Part shown: positions 60,374 to 64,000 of the stretch, in pieces | How the letters are laid out: each line of letters starts with the position of its first letter | Numbering within the stretch: the first letter of the stretch is position 1 | The notes under the pieces: generated by a model | Told to the model about the DNA's origin: nothing | The model's input: only the letters and a program-made list of their open reading frames with translations | Databases searched by the model: none | Assembly (NCBI GenBank): GCA_044867425.1 | Contig: JBIOUX010000203.1 | Span: forward strand, 1 to 64,000 | Reading direction: 5' to 3' | Source: CAWBJP01 sp044867425 | GTDB lineage: Bacteria > Actinomycetota > Acidimicrobiia > IMCC26256 > BP-133 | Length of the DNA stretch: 64,000 nucleotides | Position numbers and translations under genes: made by a program

Positions 60374-61222
60374 ATGAGCATGCGGCGGTCCGGGCTGGCG
60401 CTTTCGCTCGTCTGCCTCCTGGTCGGGGCCGGCTGCGGGCACGGCGCCAAGCCGGCGGTGGCGCGCGGGAGTACCTCGGGCTCCCGTGAGCTCGTCGTCG
60501 GGTCCGACGTCTCCTACGCCCCGATCGAGTTTTTCCGGGAGGGGACCCAGCAGGTCGAGGGCCTGGACTATGAGCTGGCCCAGGCGATCGGAGCCAAGCT
60601 GGGCCGGCAGGTCCGGTTCGTCAACTCGACCTTCGACGGGTTGATCCCCGCCCTCCGGTCCCGGCGCTTCGACATCGTGATGTCGGCCATGTCCGACACC
60701 AGGGAACGCCAGGGGGCGGGGGTCGACTTCGTCGACTACTTCAACGCCGGCACGGCCATCCTCGTCCGCCGGGGAAACCCCAACGGCATCCACGCCCTCG
60801 ACAACCTCTGTGGCCAGACGGTCGGTCTCCAGCGGGGGACGACCCAGGAGAAACTCGCCCGCGGGGAGGAGCGGCGCTGCCGGGAGAGCGGCCACCCGCT
60901 GACCGTCCTCGCCTTCGACAAGGACACCGATGCCCTGCAGGCCCTCAAGACGGGCCGCTCCGCCGCCGACCTCAACGATTTTCCCGTCGCCGCCTACAAC
61001 GCCCTGACCTCCGGAGGCGGCCGGGACTTCGAGGTGGTGGGCGGCCAGTTCCAGGTCGCTCCCTACGGGATCGCCGTCCCCAAAGACGATCCCCGGCTGC
61101 GCGACGCCATCCGGGGGGCGCTGCGGTCGGTCATCGCCGACGGCACCTACGGGCGGATCCTGGGGCACTGGAACGTCCGCCCCGGGGCAATCGACACGGT
61201 GACCGTGAACGGCGGCCGCTGA
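60374..61222 (+). CDS. polar amino acid ABC substrate-binding lipoprotein
   Basis: 282 aa from ATG 60374; a basic head and lipobox LVGAGC mark a lipoprotein. SBP_bac_3 fold: LVVGSDVSYAPIEFF, then GLDYELAQAIGAKLG, RFDIVMSAMSDTRERQG and VGLQRGTTQEKLAR, ending PYGIAVPKDDPRLRDAIRGAL. Delivers a polar amino acid to the permease and ATPase encoded directly after it. Specific ligand not predictable. Confidence 0.9.
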   Translation: MSMRRSGLALSLVCLLVGAGCGHGAKPAVARGSTSGSRELVVGSDVSYAPIEFFREGTQQVEGLDYELAQAIGAKLGRQVRFVNSTFDGLIPALRSRRFDIVMSAMSDTRERQGAGVDFVDYFNAGTAILVRRGNPNGIHALDNLCGQTVGLQRGTTQEKLARGEERRCRESGHPLTVLAFDKDTDALQALKTGRSAADLNDFPVAAYNALTSGGGRDFEVVGGQFQVAPYGIAVPKDDPRLRDAIRGALRSVIADGTYGRILGHWNVRPGAIDTVTVNGGR

Positions 61223-61230
61223 CGGACAGC

Positions 61231-62088
61231 TTGGATCGTCTGCGGGCTCCACCTGAAGTCGCCCCGGCCCGGCCCGTCCACCACCGGGGCGTCTGGGCGG
61301 CGGCGGTCGTCCTCGTGGCCGGGGCCGGCTGGCTGGCGGCCTCGACGGTCCGGGCCCGGGTGGTCGACCTCGCCGTCGTCCGCCGCTTCCTGTTCAACCC
61401 CACCATCCTCCAGGGGCTGCGCAACACCGTGGTCGTCTCCGTCGCGGCCCAGGCCATGGGCATCGCCCTCGGGCTGATGCTGGCGGTGCTCGTCCTGTCG
61501 AAGAACCCGGTCCTGTCGGTGGCGAGCCGGCTCTACGTCTGGTTCTTCCGGGGGACGCCGGTCCTGGTCCAGCTCATCTTCTGGTTCAATGCCGTGCCGG
61601 CCGTCTTCCGCCACCTCACCGTCGGCCTGCCCTTCACCCACGTCGTCCTCTACCGGGCACCGATGGTGGACGTCATGACCCCCTTGGTGGCCGCCCTCCT
61701 CGGCCTCGGCCTCAACGAGGGCGCCTACATGGCCGAGATCGTGCGGGCGGGGATCGTCTCGGTCGATGGGGGCCAGACGGACGCGGCTCTCTCCCTGGGG
61801 ATGACCCGCGCCCTCACGATGCGCCGCATCGTTCTCCCCCAGGCCATGCGGGTCATCGTCCCGCCGACGGGCAACGAGCTCATCTCCATGCTGAAGACGT
61901 CGTCGCTGGCGTCGGTGGTCCTCTACGGCGAGCTGCTCCGCCGGGCGCAGGACATCTACTCGACCAACCTGGCCGTGCTCGAGCTGCTCGTCGTGGCCAG
62001 CATCTGGTACCTGGTCCTCACCACCCTGGCCACCATCGGACAGCAGCGCCTGGAGCGCCGCTTCTCCCGGGGCTGGGACGACCGGTGA
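61231..62088 (+). CDS. polar amino acid ABC permease (HisM/GlnP type)
   Basis: 285 aa, TTG start 8 bp after the receptor stop. First span AAAVVLVAGAGWLAAS, then LQGLRNTVVVSVAAQAMGIALG, RGTPVLVQLIFWFNAVPAVF (the family's RGTPLLVQL motif) and the coupling region EIVRAGIVSVDGGQTDAALSLG followed by RRIVLPQAMRVIVPPTGNELI. Homodimeric channel of the importer. Ends by overlapping the ATPase start. Confidence 0.92.
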   Translation: MDRLRAPPEVAPARPVHHRGVWAAAVVLVAGAGWLAASTVRARVVDLAVVRRFLFNPTILQGLRNTVVVSVAAQAMGIALGLMLAVLVLSKNPVLSVASRLYVWFFRGTPVLVQLIFWFNAVPAVFRHLTVGLPFTHVVLYRAPMVDVMTPLVAALLGLGLNEGAYMAEIVRAGIVSVDGGQTDAALSLGMTRALTMRRIVLPQAMRVIVPPTGNELISMLKTSSLASVVLYGELLRRAQDIYSTNLAVLELLVVASIWYLVLTTLATIGQQRLERRFSRGWDDR

Positions 62089-62846
62089 ATGACGCCGTCC
62101 GGGTCGAGGGTGTGCACAAGTGCTTCGGCCGGCTCGAGGCGCTGCGAGGCGTCGACCTCGCCGTGGGCCGAGGCGAGGTCCTGGTGCTCATCGGGCCCTC
62201 GGGGTCGGGGAAGTCCACGCTGCTGCGCTGCATCAACCACCTGGAGAAGATCGACGCCGGGCGGATCTACGTGGACGGTGAGCTGGTCGGCTACCGGGAG
62301 GTGGGCGGGAAGCTCCACGAGCTCACGGAGCGGGAGGTGGCCCGGCGGCGGGCCCTGGTGGGCATGGTATTCCAGCGTTTCAACCTGTTCCCCCACCTGA
62401 CGGTCCTCGGCAACATCGTCGAGGCGCCGGTGCGGGTGCGGCGCCTTGCTCCCGGAGAAGCGGAGGCCCGGGCCCACCGGCTGCTCCAGCGCGTCGGCCT
62501 CGATGACCGGGCCGGCGCCTACCCGGTGCAGCTCTCCGGCGGGCAGCAGCAGCGGGTGGCCATCGCCCGGGCCCTGGCCATGGATCCCAGGGTCATGCTC
62601 TTCGACGAGCCGACCAGCGCGCTCGACCCCGAACTGGTGGGCGAGGTCCTCGACGTCATGCGCCAGCTGGCCGGGGAGGGCACGACCATGATCGTCGTGA
62701 CCCACGAGATGGGCTTCGCCCGGGAGGTCGCCGACACGGTGGCGTTCATGGAAAACGGAATGATCGTGGAGCACGGCGAAGCGACGGCCGTGCTCAGCTC
62801 GCCCCGCCACGAACGCACCCGGGCGTTCCTGTCCCGGGTCCTCTGA
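62085..62846 (+). CDS. polar amino acid ABC ATPase (GlnQ/HisP type)
   Basis: 253 aa from GTG 62085, overlapping the permease stop by 4 bp. Walker A GPSGSGKSTLLRCINHLE, Q-loop VFQRFNLFPHLTVLGNI, signature LSGGQQQRVAIARAL, Walker B VMLFDEPTSALDPEL and H-loop VVTHEMGFAREV: full-length and intact. Third gene of the receptor-permease-ATPase operon. Confidence 0.94.
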   Translation: MNDAVRVEGVHKCFGRLEALRGVDLAVGRGEVLVLIGPSGSGKSTLLRCINHLEKIDAGRIYVDGELVGYREVGGKLHELTEREVARRRALVGMVFQRFNLFPHLTVLGNIVEAPVRVRRLAPGEAEARAHRLLQRVGLDDRAGAYPVQLSGGQQQRVAIARALAMDPRVMLFDEPTSALDPELVGEVLDVMRQLAGEGTTMIVVTHEMGFAREVADTVAFMENGMIVEHGEATAVLSSPRHERTRAFLSRVL

Positions 62847-62967
62847 AGCTCATCGAGCGCAGGGTCGTTGCGCCACCTGAGGATTCTTCGCGAAGTGCTG
62901 CGTCGGCTGAGAGACCGCCCTCCGTACGGTCGAATCGACACCAAAGCGACACCACAGGAGGTGCGAC

Positions 62968-63279
62968 ATGCGCAAGATCATCACGCTGGTGATGGGTGCT
63001 CTCATGGTCATCGGTCTGGCCACACCGGCGTTCGCCGACGAAGGCCGCTCCACCGACCGCGACCGTCACCCCAGCCACGAAAGCTGGCGCGGCCACGACC
63101 GTGACGACGGGCGGCACCACGACCGTGACGACTGGCGGCACCACGACCGTGACGACGGGCGGCGCCACGACCGTGACGAGCGGGGGCGATCCGACCGTGA
63201 CGACTGCTGGCGCTTCAACCGTGAGGACTGGCGTTGGCCCCCCTGCCGTTGGCGCGACAGCGACCGCGACGCCAGTTGA
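62968..63279 (+). CDS. small secreted His/Asp/Arg-rich repeat protein
   Basis: 103 aa with an ideal ribosome site (AGGAGGT, 6 bp before ATG) and a clear signal peptide ending TPAFA. The mature 80 residues consist of an eight-residue repeat, HDRDDGRH/HDRDDWRH, four times, then related degenerate units. No family recognised. Rich in His and Asp, hence possibly metal- or polyanion-binding; this is inferred from composition only. A promoter-sized gap separates it from the amino acid transporter, and an HtrA-type protease gene follows 18 bp later. Confidence 0.75.
   Translation: MRKIITLVMGALMVIGLATPAFADEGRSTDRDRHPSHESWRGHDRDDGRHHDRDDWRHHDRDDGRRHDRDERGRSDRDDCWRFNREDWRWPPCRWRDSDRDAS
63094..63189 (+). 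repeat. 24-bp tandem repeat, four copies
   Basis: CACGACCGTGACGACGGGCG-GCAC units start at 63094, 63118, 63142 and 63166, the last degenerate. In frame with the secreted protein they give its octapeptide repeat; unit number could vary between strains. Confidence 0.85.
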
Positions 63280-63297
63280 CGTCGCTCTCGGCCCACC

Positions 63298-64000
63298 ATG
63301 TTCCTGAGATTCGACCCCCGCCACCGGCGTCGCCGGTTTCTCCTGCTCGCCGCACTGCTCGTCGCCACCCTCGCCGGGGTGGGAGGGTACGCCCTCCGGG
63401 GCACGGCCAACCGGGCCGGCGCGCTGACCGCCGTCGTCGTTCCCCCCGCCGCTCCTTCCACCGCCGGCGCCGGGGGTGGCGGGGTGGCGCGCGCCCTTCA
63501 GGACGCCTATGTGAGCGTGCTCGAGCGCGTCCGTCCTTCCGTGGTGGAGATCTCCACCGACGCCGGTCTCGGCTCCGGCGTCGTCTACGAGGACAAGGGC
63601 CACATCGTGACCAATGCCCATGTCGTGGGGACGCCCGCCGCCTCCGGGTGACGCTCGCCGAGGGCCGTACGGTCGACGCCACCCTCGTCGGCACCTATCC
63701 GCCTGACGATCTGGCCGTGGTGGCGGTGGGCGGCCACGGGCACCCCACCCCGGCCCGGTTCGCCGACTCGTCGAAGGTCAGGGTGGGTGACATCACCCTC
63801 GCCATCGGCAACCCGCTGGGCCTGGCCAGCTCGGTCACCGACGGCATCGTCAGCTTCAACGGGCGCACCGTCAGCGAGGGGGACGGCGTCGTGCTGCCGT
63901 CGACCATCCAGACGAGCGCCCCCATCAACCCCGGCAACAGCGGCGGCGCTCTCGTCGACCTCGACGGCGACGTCATCGGCATTCCCACCCTGGCCGCCGC
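63298..64000 (+). pseudogene. HtrA/DegP-type serine protease, one-base frameshift, partial
   Basis: Membrane-anchored trypsin-like protease; ATG at 63298, anchor span at about 14-36. Catalytic His in GHIVTNAHVVG. At 63627-63631 the run GTGGGGACG lacks one G relative to the expected GTG-GGG-GAC-GCC, so the frame goes to a stop at 63649-63651. In the restored frame the protein continues DARRLRVTLAEGRTVDATLVG, then the Asp in YPPDDLAVVAVG, and the Ser in INPGNSGGALVDLDG, running off the right edge. A PDZ domain would be expected beyond. Homopolymer position makes a sequencing error plausible; otherwise a recent pseudogene. Confidence 0.85.

Noticed and set aside
62996..63307. Second frame over the 24-bp repeats giving a Thr/Val/Gly-rich protein
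   Set aside because: The repeat is open in several frames; only the frame with the signal peptide and AGGAGGT site is credible.

Overview
The window is very GC-rich DNA with almost every gene packed edge to edge and third codon positions dominated by G and C. Gene content (AfsR/SARP-type and AAA-TPR regulators, cyclase-ATPase fusions, a MobF relaxase remnant of the actinobacterial TraA type, many GTG/TTG starts) points to a high-GC Actinomycetota, plausibly a soil or aquatic lineage outside the classic model genera. No rRNA is present, so the genus cannot be fixed from this window.

Layout. 1-3.3 kb: coxS-coxL-coxM, a form II aerobic CO-dehydrogenase-type molybdenum hydroxylase on the minus strand (coxM runs off the left edge). 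3.5-10.4 kb: housekeeping genes (SCP2-like protein, polyprenyl diphosphate synthase, fused uroporphyrinogen-III methyltransferase/synthase, YihY membrane protein, ABC exporter, SnoaL-like protein). 10.4-15.6 kb: a frameshifted PfpI/DJ-1 gene, then a secreted copper radical oxidase, a secreted internally duplicated protein whose predicted mature N-terminus is His, and an amicyanin-like cupredoxin. 15.6-25.0 kb: a decayed integrative element inserted in tRNA-Val(GAC), bounded by 48-bp direct repeats of the tRNA 3' half. It carries an antitoxin/PIN-toxin pair, a tRNA-Pro-like remnant, a cyclase-AAA-TPR regulator, a wrecked MobF relaxase, an excisionase and a broken tyrosine integrase. 25.2-27 kb: a CopC-CopD fusion, which before the insertion would have lain just beyond the tRNA from the cupredoxin gene.

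26.9-36.4 kb: a complete livJHMGF branched-chain-amino-acid-type importer preceded by a CaiB/BaiF CoA-transferase, then a large LuxR/AAA regulator and a universal stress protein. 36.7-40.7 kb: bifunctional proline dehydrogenase/P5C dehydrogenase (PutA) and a phosphoribulokinase-like kinase. 40.9-47.9 kb: a secreted anchored protein and a second branched-chain-type importer in which both permeases are fused into one chain and both ATPases into another. 48.1-53.8 kb: a Na/Pi cotransporter-like protein and a giant SARP-BTAD-cyclase-AAA-TPR regulator. 54-60.3 kb: small proteins, a NitT/TauT-type transporter whose ATPase gene has lost its middle, and a coupled pair of membrane proteases (Lon-like PDZ protease and M50 site-2 protease). 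60.4-62.8 kb: a polar amino acid ABC importer. 62.9-64 kb: a small secreted His/Asp-rich repeat protein and an HtrA-type protease with a one-base frameshift, cut by the right edge.

Several genes outside the element (PfpI, HtrA, NitT/TauT ATPase) carry single-base indels or a deletion. These may be real decay or sequencing/assembly errors, and the reads should be checked before they are interpreted biologically.
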